33,324 nucleotides of DNA from Flavobacterium buctense (GCF_014486695.1 NZ_JACTAB010000012.1:1-33324), one strand, 5' to 3'. Numbered from the stretch's first letter, positions 16,057-25,142 are shown. Program-made: numbers and translations. The notes: generated from the letters alone by a model not told the origin.

Positions 16057-17073
16057 ATGAAAAAAACAATTTTTACCTTAGCCTTATTGTCTGTCGTGAT
16101 GGTGTCATGTTCAGATGATTCAAAAAATGCCATGAACCAAGAGCGTTCAGCCAACAAAGAATTCACCCTTTTTACCACCAGTAACACCACCGGAAAAGTA
16201 TCGGTTACCGATTTAAACGAGTCCATGCCTACAACTTATAGCTTTTCAGTAGCTTCTACAGATGCTGACGGTGCTTATTATTTTGACGACAGCGATGAAC
16301 TTATTTTGGCTTCCCGAAGCAACAACAGAGTAGAAGGTTATGCTGCGGTTTATGATGCTGTGGCTGCTAATGCGGCTACTTTACCTTTGAGTTACAACAG
16401 CACTTCCGATTTTACCAATGCTAGAGAAATAGCGGTTTCCGGCGATAAAGTGGTGGTAACGCAAGACCAAAGTGCGGCGAATGGAAATACCAACAAATTA
16501 ATAGTTTACCAAAAAACAGCTTCAGGGTTTACTTTATTAAACAGTTATACCGTGAATTTTAAAACTTGGGGCATTCATTTAGAAGGTGACACTTTATATG
16601 CTGTTGCTGATTTAACCGGTGATTTGTTGTCGTTTGAAAACTTCTTTGCCAATACTGATGGTGCCATTTTGCCAACCAAAAGAGTAACTGTAGAAGGATT
16701 GGTAAGAACCCACGGAATCACTTATGTTAAAAGAAGCAATACTATGGTACTAACAGACGTTGGCTTAGCTACGTCAGATTCTGATGGAGGAATTATTGTG
16801 CTTAAAGGATTTACGGAATTGTTTGCGGCTACGCCAAATATGGGAATGATTGCAATGAACAAACAAATCAGAATCTATGGTGCCGCTACTTTTTTAGGTA
16901 ATCCAGTAGATGTGGCTTATGATCATTTTACCAAAACCATTTTCGTAGCCGAAAGATTAAACGGTGGTGGTAAAGTATTGACTTTTGATTTACCGAATTC
17001 AAATGTAAATGCAGCGCCGGCAAGTTCAAGACCTGAACCGGGCGTAAGTAGTGTTTACCTTTTTAGAGAATAA
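16057..17073 (+). CDS. Lipoprotein with possible beta-propeller fold, function unknown
   Basis: A 338-residue protein starting with a lipoprotein signal peptide (MKKTIFTLALLSVVMVSC, lipid-bearing C18). The mature part consists of repeated strands with motifs such as DELILASRSNNRVEGY, GDKVVVTQDQSAANGN, GDTLYAVADLTGDLL and TIFVAERLNGGGKVLTF. These look like blades of a beta-propeller of the kind that reads out a quantity per blade. No enzyme motif is seen. It is followed by a strong terminator, so it is probably transcribed alone. Location is inferred to be the outer-membrane or periplasmic face. Confidence 0.7.
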   Translation: MKKTIFTLALLSVVMVSCSDDSKNAMNQERSANKEFTLFTTSNTTGKVSVTDLNESMPTTYSFSVASTDADGAYYFDDSDELILASRSNNRVEGYAAVYDAVAANAATLPLSYNSTSDFTNAREIAVSGDKVVVTQDQSAANGNTNKLIVYQKTASGFTLLNSYTVNFKTWGIHLEGDTLYAVADLTGDLLSFENFFANTDGAILPTKRVTVEGLVRTHGITYVKRSNTMVLTDVGLATSDSDGGIIVLKGFTELFAATPNMGMIAMNKQIRIYGAATFLGNPVDVAYDHFTKTIFVAERLNGGGKVLTFDLPNSNVNAAPASSRPEPGVSSVYLFRE

Positions 17074-17100
17074 TGTTGTTTAGGTTATAATTGGTTAGAA

Positions 17101-17133
17101 AACCTTCGGTGCTCAAGTATCGAAGGTTTTTTT
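17101..17133 (+). terminator. Intrinsic terminator after the lipoprotein gene
   Basis: Perfect 8-bp stem AACCTTCG (17101-17108) / CGAAGGTT (17121-17128) with a 12-base loop, followed by a T run. Confidence 0.85.
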
Positions 17134-17164
17134 ATGGAGTTGAATTTGGAGTTTTCTTTTTGCT

Positions 17165-17172
17165 TAAATTTG
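17165..17172 (+). promoter_or_regulatory. -7 element immediately before the M14 peptidase gene
   Basis: TAAATTTG matches TAnnTTTG and ends five bases before the ATG at 17177. This is the same distance as from the rnpB element to the RNase P 5' end. TTG triplets at 17140 and 17146 could serve as -33. This suggests a leaderless transcript. Confidence 0.55.
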
Positions 17173-17176
17173 GCGC

Positions 17177-18319
17177 ATGAATTATTTACACCTGCATCAG
17201 CAATACAAGGCCGAAAGTCTTTTCGGAAGATATATTACTTTACTGCATATTGAACCTATCTTGTCTGACTATCCAACAACCATAGTTGGACATTCAGTTT
17301 TAGGGAAACCTATCTACCAACTTTTAGTAGGTTCAGGAAAAACCAAAATCTTTATGTGGTCGCAAATGCACGGCAACGAAAGCACTACGACCAAAGCTTT
17401 ATTCGATTTTATTAATTTTCTCCTTTCCGATACTAAAGAAAGTCAGGCGATTTTAAATTCGTTTACTTTTTGTTTGTTACCCATGCTAAACCCGGATGGA
17501 GCCGAATTATATACTCGTGAAAACGCTAATGGCATTGACTTAAACCGTGACGCTCAAGATTTATCCCAACCGGAAAGCCAAGTCTTGCGACAAGTTTTTG
17601 AAAATTTCCAACCTGATTTTTGCTATAATTTGCACGATCAACGTACTATATACGGAGTTGCGGATTCGGGCAAGCCTGCGACAGTTTCGTTTTTGGCTCC
17701 GGCTTATAATGAGAATAGAGACATTAATGTTGTCCGAACTAAAGCCATGAGCGTTATTGTTGCTATGAATGAAACTTTACAAACTTTGATTCCCAATCAA
17801 GTCGGAAGATTTGATGATTCCTTCAATTTTAATTGTGTTGGAGATACCTTTCAGTATTTAAAAGTGCCAACCATTTTATTTGAAGCCGGGCATTTTCCAG
17901 AAGATTATGAGCGCGAAGAGACTAGAAAATACATTTTTATAGCCTTACTATCCGGAATTCAATATTTATACGAAAACGATGTAGTTAGCAATAAAAACGA
18001 GGATTATTTAAAAATTCCGCAAAATAAAGTCGTTTTTTATGATTTTGTTTATAAAAATGTTAAAATAAATTATGATGATAAAGAAAAAATTATCAATTTT
18101 GCAGCGCAATACAATGAAGTTCTTAATAAAGGTAAAGTTACTTTTGAAGCAAGAATAGCTCAAATAGACAATTTAGATAATTATTTCGGTCACAAGATAC
18201 TAGACGCCAAAGGCGAGGTATATCATGATAACGATACTGATTTTCCGAATATCGAACAAAATGCTGACTTTTATTTAGGAAAGAATATAAAAATCGTTAA
18301 TGGCTTGATAAATAATTAA
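17177..18319 (+). CDS. M14-family zinc carboxypeptidase-like protein
   Basis: A 380-residue M14 metallopeptidase. Zinc ligands are in SQMHGNES (H65, E68) and NLHDQR (H153). The substrate-binding Asn-Arg pair is in GIDLNRDA, preceded by MLNPDGAELYTREN. The general-base Glu is probably in ILFEAGHFPED near residue 235. There is no signal peptide, so it acts in the cytoplasm, unlike digestive carboxypeptidases. Cytoplasmic M14 relatives cut murein peptides or modified amino acids, and the substrate here is unknown. About 100 C-terminal residues after the catalytic domain have no recognised family. It lies directly upstream of an Lrp/AsnC regulator. Confidence 0.85.
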   Translation: MNYLHLHQQYKAESLFGRYITLLHIEPILSDYPTTIVGHSVLGKPIYQLLVGSGKTKIFMWSQMHGNESTTTKALFDFINFLLSDTKESQAILNSFTFCLLPMLNPDGAELYTRENANGIDLNRDAQDLSQPESQVLRQVFENFQPDFCYNLHDQRTIYGVADSGKPATVSFLAPAYNENRDINVVRTKAMSVIVAMNETLQTLIPNQVGRFDDSFNFNCVGDTFQYLKVPTILFEAGHFPEDYEREETRKYIFIALLSGIQYLYENDVVSNKNEDYLKIPQNKVVFYDFVYKNVKINYDDKEKIINFAAQYNEVLNKGKVTFEARIAQIDNLDNYFGHKILDAKGEVYHDNDTDFPNIEQNADFYLGKNIKIVNGLINN

Positions 18320-18391
18320 CAGTTAACTTTTTTTATTGAAAAAAATGTATTTTTTTTGTGTAGTTTTTTAAATAAACCAATAAATAGTTTT

Positions 18392-18874
18392 ATGAGTAAG
18401 TTTCGCTTAGATGAAGTAGACCACCAAATCTTGGATATGTTGATTGACAACACCAGAATTCCATTCACTGATATCGCTAAAAAATTATTAATTTCTGCAG
18501 GAACAGTTCACGTAAGAGTTAAGAAAATGGAAGATTCAGGAATCATTATGGGTTCGTCACTGTCTTTGGATTATGAAAAATTAGGGTATTCTTTTATCGC
18601 TTATGTTGGAGTATTCTTAAACAACACTTCACAAACTAAATTCGTTTTAGAAAGAATCAACGAAATTCCATATGTGACTGTGGCTCATGTAACTACAGGT
18701 AAATTCAACATCTTCTGTAAAATCAGAGCTAAAGATACCAAACACGCGAAAGATGTAATCTTTATGATTGATGACATCGAAGGCGTTTACAGAACAGAAA
18801 CGATGATTTCACTAGAAGAAAGTATCAATGATAAAAAACGTTTGATGCACACCATCTTCCAAGAGTTAGACTAG
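18392..18874 (+). CDS. Lrp/AsnC-family transcriptional regulator
   Basis: Start chosen at ATG 18392 (MSKFRLDEVDHQILDML), 160 residues. An upstream ATG at 18356 adds 12 residues with no family similarity. The N-terminal winged helix has DEVDHQILDMLIDNTRIPFTDIAKKL and the recognition helix SAGTVHVRVKKMEDSGII. The C-terminal RAM ligand-binding domain follows (YVTVAHVTTGKFNIFCKIRAKDT). It probably senses an amino acid, with the effector and targets unknown. A terminator follows. Confidence 0.92.
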   Translation: MSKFRLDEVDHQILDMLIDNTRIPFTDIAKKLLISAGTVHVRVKKMEDSGIIMGSSLSLDYEKLGYSFIAYVGVFLNNTSQTKFVLERINEIPYVTVAHVTTGKFNIFCKIRAKDTKHAKDVIFMIDDIEGVYRTETMISLEESINDKKRLMHTIFQELD

Positions 18875-18896
18875 TCAGAACCAAAAATAATTTAAG

Positions 18897-18924
18897 ACCT
18901 CAAGTGAAAGCTTGAGGTTTTTTT
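18897..18924 (+). terminator. Intrinsic terminator after the Lrp gene
   Basis: Stem ACCTCAAG (18897-18904) / CTTGAGGT (18911-18918) with a 6-base loop and a T run. Confidence 0.85.
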
Positions 18925-18951
18925 ATTAATTTAAGCCAAAATTCCCGCGCC

Positions 18952-21537
18952 ATGTACACCTTACCCAAAATTGAGCGTTTTAACCAAAATGTATTGTCAA
19001 AGTACCACATTTACAATAGTGTTTTTATTACGCTACCGTTTGATGCTATTGACAATACCGGTGTTTTGTTGCCTTTGTTCTCCGAAGTTTGTGACAATGG
19101 TTTTAAAAACAATTGGTCGCCTAAACAAATTGTCGATTTCTTTGCCGACAAGTATTTGGACCAAGCGACCGAAGACCAAAAGATAGATTTGATGTTTCGT
19201 TTTATTCAGTATGTTGAGCGTCAAATTGTTTTGTTTGATGCCATTGAAGATGCTGCTTTTCCGATAGTGAATAATTTGGAAGGTCGAGGTTCATTGAGAG
19301 ATATCAAAGAAAAGACTGAAGCCAAAGACAAGCGCAAGGAACTGATTGATTTTTTGGAAAATTTTAATGTGCGTACTGTTTTAACCGCACATCCAACACA
19401 GTTTTATCCCGGTTCGGTACTTGGGATTATCACCGATTTGACCGAAGCGGTTCGCGTTAATGATTTGATTAAAATCAAGCAATTGTTGGCCCAACTCGGG
19501 AAAACACCTTTTATCAAAAAAGAAAAACCATCTCCTTTTGACGAAGCGGTTAGCTTGATTTGGTACCTCGAAAATGTATTTTACCAAACGATAGGCGAGA
19601 TGATGCAGTATTTACAAAAGAACATCTTTGAAGGCAATATTATTGAGAATCCAATTGTCAATTTAGGCTTTTGGCCTGGTGGCGACCGAGACGGAAATCC
19701 ATTCGTAACACCTGAAATTACTGAGAATGTTGCCAAGCGTTTGCGAACTTCAATACTTAAATGTTACTATTTTGACATTCGAAATCTGAAACGAAAACTG
19801 ACTTTCAATGAAGTGGATAAAATTATAGCGAGTTTAGAATACAAGCTTTATCGCTCCGTATTTTATTCACAAGGCGAAGTGTTTATTTCTTTGGAAGAAT
19901 TGAAAAACGAATTAAATATTATCAAGCAAATTATTATTGACAAACACCAATCGCTTTATTTGGATGAAATCAATTTGCTGTTGCAAAAAATCACGCAGTT
20001 TGGTTTTCACTTTGCGTCGTTGGACATTCGCCAAAACAGTAAAATTCACAATCAAGTTTTTGATGATATAGTTTCGGTGCTAAAAAAAGAGAAGGAATTG
20101 TATTTTCCGGATGATTTTGAGGCCATGACTGAAGCGGATAAAATGGAAGTGGTGTCTAAATTAAAGTTTGATTTTAGCAATCATTTCTTTGAAAATGAGT
20201 TGACGCGTTCTACTTTAGATACCATTAAATTGATGCGGGAAATCCAAAATGACAATGGTGAAAAAGGGTGTAATCGATACATCATCAGCAATAATGAAAG
20301 TGCCTTAAATGTGATGGAAACCTTTGCGATGTTCCGACTTTTGAATTGGGAAAACCCAACGGTAGATATTATTCCGTTATTTGAATCGGTTGATGATTTG
20401 CAAAATGCTCATGAAATTATGGAGCAATTGTATCAAAATACCATCTATAGAAATCATTTAAAAGAACGAAAAGACAAGCAAACCGTAATGTTGGGTTTCT
20501 CTGACGGAACGAAAGATGGCGGTTATTTGATGGCGAATTGGAGTATTTTCAAAGCCAAAGAAATGATTACCAAGATCTCCCGCGAATACGGAATCAAGGT
20601 TATTTTCTTCGATGGTCGTGGCGGTCCGCCGGCGCGTGGTGGTGGCAAAACACACAAGTTTTATGCTTCTTTGGGTTCAACCATTGAAAACCAAGCGATA
20701 CAGGTTACAGTGCAAGGCCAAACGATTAGTTCTAATTTTGGAACATTAGATTCTTGTCGGTATAATTTAGAAAACCTTTTGAGTGCCGGAGTCGCTAATC
20801 AGATATTTAACAAAGACGAAAACAATTTGTCAGAATCGGAAAAAGCGATTATAGATTCTTTGGCGGAATTGGGTTTCCAAAAATACATCGACTTTAAAAA
20901 TCATCCGAAGTTTATTCCGTATTTGGAACAAATGAGTACGTTGAAATATTATTCCAAAGCCAATATTGGTAGCCGACCTTCTAAACGCAATACAGATGAT
21001 AAATTAAATTTCGCCGATTTGCGTGCGATTCCGTTTGTAAGTTCGTGGAGCCAATTAAAACAAAACGTTCCCGGATTTTTTGGCGTTGGCACTGCGCTGA
21101 AATATTTTGAAACTAACCATCGTTGGGAAGAAGTACAAGACTTATACAACAACTCTTTATTCTTTAGGACATTGTTAGAAAATAGCATGATGTCGTTGGC
21201 CAAATGTTATTTTCCGTTGACAGCTTACATGAAGAATGATATGGAGTTTGGTGCTTTTTGGCAAATCATTTTCGACGAATTTCAGGAAACCAAACGCTTG
21301 CTTTTAAAAATTGCCGGTCATACAGAACTGATGCAAAATTATCCCGATGGTAAAGCTTCAATCGCTATGCGAGAGCAAATTGTTCTGCCTTTATTGACGA
21401 TTCAACAATATGCATCCTCACAAATTAATGCCTTGAAAAAGCAAACTTCCTTTGATGAGAAATTGGTGGCGACTTATGAAAAATTAGTCACACGATCGTT
21501 GTTTGGGAATACTAATGCTAGTCGGAATTCGGCTTAA
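18952..21537 (+). CDS. ppc: Phosphoenolpyruvate carboxylase
   Basis: An 861-residue enzyme forming oxaloacetate from PEP and bicarbonate to refill the TCA cycle. The first catalytic His is in VLTAHPTQFYPG near residue 146. The GGDRDGNPFVTPE block is intact. The glycine-rich loop reads FFDGRGGPPARGGG where E. coli has FHGRGGSxGRGG, so the usual second His is Asp. The C-terminus is SRNSA rather than the common RNTG. I believe both changes are typical of the Bacteroidetes branch, so the gene looks functional. A DinB-like gene follows 24 bases later, probably cotranscribed. Confidence 0.95.
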   Translation: MYTLPKIERFNQNVLSKYHIYNSVFITLPFDAIDNTGVLLPLFSEVCDNGFKNNWSPKQIVDFFADKYLDQATEDQKIDLMFRFIQYVERQIVLFDAIEDAAFPIVNNLEGRGSLRDIKEKTEAKDKRKELIDFLENFNVRTVLTAHPTQFYPGSVLGIITDLTEAVRVNDLIKIKQLLAQLGKTPFIKKEKPSPFDEAVSLIWYLENVFYQTIGEMMQYLQKNIFEGNIIENPIVNLGFWPGGDRDGNPFVTPEITENVAKRLRTSILKCYYFDIRNLKRKLTFNEVDKIIASLEYKLYRSVFYSQGEVFISLEELKNELNIIKQIIIDKHQSLYLDEINLLLQKITQFGFHFASLDIRQNSKIHNQVFDDIVSVLKKEKELYFPDDFEAMTEADKMEVVSKLKFDFSNHFFENELTRSTLDTIKLMREIQNDNGEKGCNRYIISNNESALNVMETFAMFRLLNWENPTVDIIPLFESVDDLQNAHEIMEQLYQNTIYRNHLKERKDKQTVMLGFSDGTKDGGYLMANWSIFKAKEMITKISREYGIKVIFFDGRGGPPARGGGKTHKFYASLGSTIENQAIQVTVQGQTISSNFGTLDSCRYNLENLLSAGVANQIFNKDENNLSESEKAIIDSLAELGFQKYIDFKNHPKFIPYLEQMSTLKYYSKANIGSRPSKRNTDDKLNFADLRAIPFVSSWSQLKQNVPGFFGVGTALKYFETNHRWEEVQDLYNNSLFFRTLLENSMMSLAKCYFPLTAYMKNDMEFGAFWQIIFDEFQETKRLLLKIAGHTELMQNYPDGKASIAMREQIVLPLLTIQQYASSQINALKKQTSFDEKLVATYEKLVTRSLFGNTNASRNSA

Positions 21538-21561
21538 ACCGATTAATTTAATATCATTTTC

Positions 21562-22083
21562 ATGAAGAAATCACAACTCCACACCGATGAATATGCCGCT
21601 TATTATGGCACTTATATCGATACAGTTACCGAAGAATACAACTTAATCGAAGAACTCGAAATTTCGGTTCATCGCATGGTGAAATTTGTTCAAAACATTC
21701 CAATGGATAAATTTGATTACCGTTACGCCGAAGGCAAATGGACGATTAAAGATATTTTGTTGCACCTCATTGATGCCGAAAGAATTTTTGCTTACAGAGC
21801 GTTGCGTTTTGCCCGAAAGGACGAAACACCTTTGGCCAGTTTTGATGAAAATACTTATGTAGACGAAGCACATGCTAACAATAGAAGCATACAAGATTTA
21901 TTGAGTGAAATGTTGGTGGTAAGACAAGCGACATTAGCATTATACAAATCTTTTTCAGAGGAACAGTTATTGTGTAAAGGCATCGCTTCAAATAATCCTA
22001 TGTCGGTAAGAGCTTTAGGCTTTACGATTATTGGGCATCAAAATCACCATCAGCGTATATTTCAAGAGCGATATTTAGATTAA
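21562..22083 (+). CDS. DinB-family protein
   Basis: A 173-residue four-helix-bundle protein of the DinB/YfiT superfamily. The metal-binding His triad is probably H68 (LLHLIDAER) with H159 and H163 (GHQNHHQRIF). Other landmarks are GKWTIKDILLHL and FARKDETPL. Members act as thiol-dependent transferases or have unknown roles, and the substrate here cannot be stated. It lies 24 bases downstream of ppc. Confidence 0.85.
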   Translation: MKKSQLHTDEYAAYYGTYIDTVTEEYNLIEELEISVHRMVKFVQNIPMDKFDYRYAEGKWTIKDILLHLIDAERIFAYRALRFARKDETPLASFDENTYVDEAHANNRSIQDLLSEMLVVRQATLALYKSFSEEQLLCKGIASNNPMSVRALGFTIIGHQNHHQRIFQERYLD

Positions 22084-22088
22084 AAGAA

Positions 22089-22120
22089 AAATCCCAAATT
22101 CACATTTGAACTTGGGATTT
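22089..22120. terminator. Bidirectional intrinsic terminator
   Basis: Stem AAATCCCAA (22089-22097) / TTGGGATTT (22112-22120). It has a T run on the plus strand and an AT-rich tract on the minus strand, placed between convergent genes. Confidence 0.8.
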
Positions 22121-22153
22121 TTTTTATTTCGTAATTTCTAATTCATAATTCTA

Positions 22154-22576
22154 TTACTCTTCGTCGTCTTCATCATCAAGATTGTTGTCTGAATCTTCAT
22201 AATCTTCTTCGTCATCATCATCGTCTGCATCATCAGTACCACCGCCGTCTTTTAGTAAATCGACTTCTTCATCGTCTTCATCAGCAGTGATGGCATCTTC
22301 ATCATCATCCAAGCCTTTAATTGGTTCAATAGGTTCGATTACAGAATCTAAGTCGTCTTCTTCGTCAAATTTTTCCATACGACTAGCCAGTTTCGTACTT
22401 ACTTTAACCAAGTAAATAGTATCTTCTGTTCGTACTTCAACCGCTTCAATCAACTCATTTTGAGCATTTCTGAAACGAATAATGTCGGTGTCGTCATAAC
22501 CTTCAGGAAACTTTTCTACTAATAAATTTAGAATGTCTCCGGTTAGTTTGGCATAGTCTACAATAATTCTTCTCAT
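22154..22576 (-). CDS. Small protein with acidic C-terminal tail, function unknown
   Basis: A 140-residue protein. The first 75 residues look folded (MRRIIVDYAKLTGDILNLLV, then DTDIIRFRNAQNELIEAVEV and EDTIYLVKVST). The remaining part is dominated by Asp and Glu, including runs such as DDADDDDDEEDYEDSD. I believe similar Flavobacterium proteins are sometimes labelled DNA primase, but no primase motif is present and I do not support that name. It begins 11 bases after the deoxyhypusine-synthase-like gene stop and is probably in the same operon. Confidence 0.8.
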   Translation of the reverse strand: MRRIIVDYAKLTGDILNLLVEKFPEGYDDTDIIRFRNAQNELIEAVEVRTEDTIYLVKVSTKLASRMEKFDEEDDLDSVIEPIEPIKGLDDDEDAITADEDDEEVDLLKDGGGTDDADDDDDEEDYEDSDNNLDDEDDEE

Positions 22577-22587
22577 AAAAAAATCTT

Positions 22588-23562
22588 TTATAAATCTAGT
22601 AAGTAAGCAAAAATTAACGGTGCCACAATGGTAGCATCCGATTCAATGATAAATTTAGGGGTATGAATGTCAAGTTTTCCCCAAGTGATTTTCTCATTTG
22701 GGACAGCGCCTGAATAGGAGCCATAACTTGTAGTGGAATCTGAAATTTGGCAAAAATAACTCCAAAACGGAACGTCATGCATTTCCATATCTTGGTATAA
22801 CATGGGTACGACACAAATTGGAAAATCTCCGGCAATTCCACCACCAATTTGGAAGAAACCAACGCCTCTTCCTGAGGAATTCTTCGGATACCAATCAGCC
22901 AACCACATCATGTATTCGATGCCGCTTTTCATGGTAGTTGGTTTGAATGTGCCTTTGATACAATAGGAAGCAAAAATATTTCCCATGGTACTGTCTTCCC
23001 AACCCGGAACTACTATCGGCAAGTTTTTCTCTGCCGCAGCAACCATCCAAGAATCTTTTGGGTCAATTTCGTAGTATTGTTTTAATACACCGGAATTAAT
23101 CATCTGGTACATAAATTCATGCGGAAAATAACGTTCTCCTTTTGAATCGGCATTGTTCCAAATATCGTATAAATGAGATTGTAATCTTCTGAAAGCTTCT
23201 TCTTCGGGTATACAAGTATCGGTTACTCTATTGTAGTGGTTTTCTAACAAATCCCATTCTTCTTGTGGCGATAAATCGCGGTAATTGGGTACTCTTTTAT
23301 AAGAATTGTGAGCCACCAAATTCATGATGTCTTCTTCCAAATTAGCGCCGGTACAAGAAATGATATGCACTTTGTCTTGACGGATCATTTCGGCTAACGA
23401 TTTGCCTAATTCGGCCGTACTCATAGCACCGGCCAATGTAATCATCATTTTACCATTGTCAAGTAAGTGTTCTTCATAACCTTTTGCTGCGTCAACTAAG
23501 GCCGCTGCGTTGAAGTGAAGGTAGTTTTTTTCTATAAACTGACTGATTGGTCCTTTGCTCAT
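22588..23562 (-). CDS. Deoxyhypusine-synthase-like protein
   Basis: A 324-residue NAD-dependent enzyme of the deoxyhypusine synthase family. The Rossmann-like core is seen in MMITLAGAMSTAELGK and IISCTGANLEEDI, and later GVGFFQIGGGIAGDFPI. The lysine that carries the aminobutyl group in the eukaryotic enzyme corresponds to K296 in ITWGKLD. Bacteria lack the eIF5A substrate, so the acceptor here must be something else, perhaps a small amine as in homospermidine-type enzymes. It lies 124 bases downstream of arginine decarboxylase, in line with polyamine metabolism. No agmatinase gene sits between them. Confidence 0.88.
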   Translation of the reverse strand: MSKGPISQFIEKNYLHFNAAALVDAAKGYEEHLLDNGKMMITLAGAMSTAELGKSLAEMIRQDKVHIISCTGANLEEDIMNLVAHNSYKRVPNYRDLSPQEEWDLLENHYNRVTDTCIPEEEAFRRLQSHLYDIWNNADSKGERYFPHEFMYQMINSGVLKQYYEIDPKDSWMVAAAEKNLPIVVPGWEDSTMGNIFASYCIKGTFKPTTMKSGIEYMMWLADWYPKNSSGRGVGFFQIGGGIAGDFPICVVPMLYQDMEMHDVPFWSYFCQISDSTTSYGSYSGAVPNEKITWGKLDIHTPKFIIESDATIVAPLIFAYLLDL

Positions 23563-23563
23563 T

Positions 23564-23591
23564 GTTGTATGTTGTTTGCTTGTAGTTTACT
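23564..23591. repeat. Short 7-bp word run upstream of the deoxyhypusine-synthase-like gene
   Basis: Four 7-mers on the plus strand: GTTGTAT, GTTGTTT, GCTTGTA and GTTTACT. They resemble the GTTGTAG family found in dnaX. The run is short and could be chance. Confidence 0.35.
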
Positions 23592-23686
23592 CGTCAAAGA
23601 AAAACTTTTTTTTGTTGACGGCAAACACTTTTTTAAAAAATTATTATAAATATAAAACTGCTTTTTGTAATCTGATATTCAGAAAC

Positions 23687-25087
23687 TTATCTTTTTTCGT
23701 AGCCTAATATTTTCAATACATCATCGGAATTTTGTTGCTCAGAGAATACTTCGGTAGCTAAAATGCCGTTTTCATCTCGATCAATCAAAATATGTTTCGG
23801 TTGCGGAATCAAACAGTGGTGCAATCCGCCAAAGCCACCAATCGTTTCCTGATAAGCACCGGTGTTGAAGAATCCAATGTATAGAGGTTTTTCTTTGTTG
23901 TATTTTGGCAAATAAACAGCGTTCATATTTTGCTCAGAGTTGTAATAATCATCGCTGTCGCAAGTCATTCCGCCTAAAAGTACGCGTTCATAAGTATCAT
24001 TCCAACGGTTAATCGCCATCATTACGAATCGCTTGTTAATTGCCCATGTATCGGGTAAAGTAGTAATGAAAGACGAGTCAATCATATTCCATTTTTCTCT
24101 GTCGTTTTGTTGTTTTTGGTACAACACTTGGTAAATTGCGCCACCACTTTCGCCTACGGTAAATGAACCGAACTCAGTAAAAATATGCGGAACATCCACT
24201 TCAGCTTCTTCACAAGAAATTTTGATTTGATTTACGATTTCGTCAATCATATACTGATAATCGTATTCAAATGCTAAAGAGTTTTTGATAGGAAAACCAC
24301 CGCCGATATTCAAACTGTCTAACGTTGGACATTCTTTTTTCAACGCCACATACACTTTCATACATTTCAGCAATTCGTTCCAATAGTAAGCTGTGTCGCG
24401 AATACCGGTATTGATAAAGAAGTGAAGCATTTTCAGTTCTACCTTTTTATTTTCTTCGATTTGTTTTCTGTAAAAAGGTACGATGTTTTTGTAACCAATA
24501 CCTAAACGTGAAGTATAGAACTCAAATTTTGGTTCTTCTTCCGCCGCAATTCTGATTCCGATTTTGAATTTACCATCAATGGCTTCTTGCAATAAGTCCA
24601 ATTCTTCAAAGTTGTCGATAATTGGAATGGTTTTGTTGTGACCATTGTTAATCAAACGCGCTATGTTTTCAATGTATTGTTCTCTTTTAAAACCATTACA
24701 AATCACATAAGTGTTTTTGTTGATTTTGCCTTGGGCCATTAAATTTTCTACAATATTAATATCAAAAGCCGATGATGTTTCGATATGGATATTGTTTTTG
24801 AAGGCTTCATTCATCACAAAACTAAAGTGAGAACTTTTGGTACAATAGCAGTAGTAATACTTGGCTTCGTATTTATTTTTCTCCATTGCTTTTCTGAACC
24901 AACCTTTAGCTTTGTTGATGTTGTTAGAAATTTGCGGTAAGTAAGTGAACTTTAATGGCGTTCCGTATTGTTCTACCAATTTCATCAAATCGATGTTGTG
25001 AAATTGAAGCGTGTCTTTGTTTAGGGTAAATTCTTCTTGTGGAAAGTAGAAAGTTTGATTAATTAAGTCGAAATATTTAGTGTTCAT
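23687..25087 (-). CDS. speA: Arginine decarboxylase, fold-type III PLP enzyme
   Basis: A 466-residue alanine-racemase-fold PLP decarboxylase making agmatine from arginine. The PLP lysine is K84 in YCYCTKSSHFSF. The phosphate-binding glycines are in NIGGGFPIKNS, the specificity region is around HFFINTGIRDT, and the catalytic Cys of the partner subunit is in MTCDSDDYY. It is much shorter than E. coli SpeA (658 residues) but standard for Bacteroidetes. The first of the polyamine-type genes, it has a predicted leader of about 235 bases that contains a 59-codon ORF. Substrate (arginine rather than ornithine or diaminopimelate) is inferred from family and context. Confidence 0.85.
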   Translation of the reverse strand: MNTKYFDLINQTFYFPQEEFTLNKDTLQFHNIDLMKLVEQYGTPLKFTYLPQISNNINKAKGWFRKAMEKNKYEAKYYYCYCTKSSHFSFVMNEAFKNNIHIETSSAFDINIVENLMAQGKINKNTYVICNGFKREQYIENIARLINNGHNKTIPIIDNFEELDLLQEAIDGKFKIGIRIAAEEEPKFEFYTSRLGIGYKNIVPFYRKQIEENKKVELKMLHFFINTGIRDTAYYWNELLKCMKVYVALKKECPTLDSLNIGGGFPIKNSLAFEYDYQYMIDEIVNQIKISCEEAEVDVPHIFTEFGSFTVGESGGAIYQVLYQKQQNDREKWNMIDSSFITTLPDTWAINKRFVMMAINRWNDTYERVLLGGMTCDSDDYYNSEQNMNAVYLPKYNKEKPLYIGFFNTGAYQETIGGFGGLHHCLIPQPKHILIDRDENGILATEVFSEQQNSDDVLKILGYEKR

Positions 25088-25142
25088 TATAGCGTGTAGA
25101 ATTTCAGATTAAATTATTTTTTTACGGTAAAATAATCCGGAT

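Noticed and set aside
18356..18391. Earlier start for the Lrp/AsnC regulator
   Set aside because: The extra 12 residues are not part of the family. The ATG at 18392 gives the usual N-terminus.
22154..22576. DNA primase label for the acidic-tail protein
   Set aside because: No TOPRIM, zinc or RNA polymerase motifs are present and the length is far too short.
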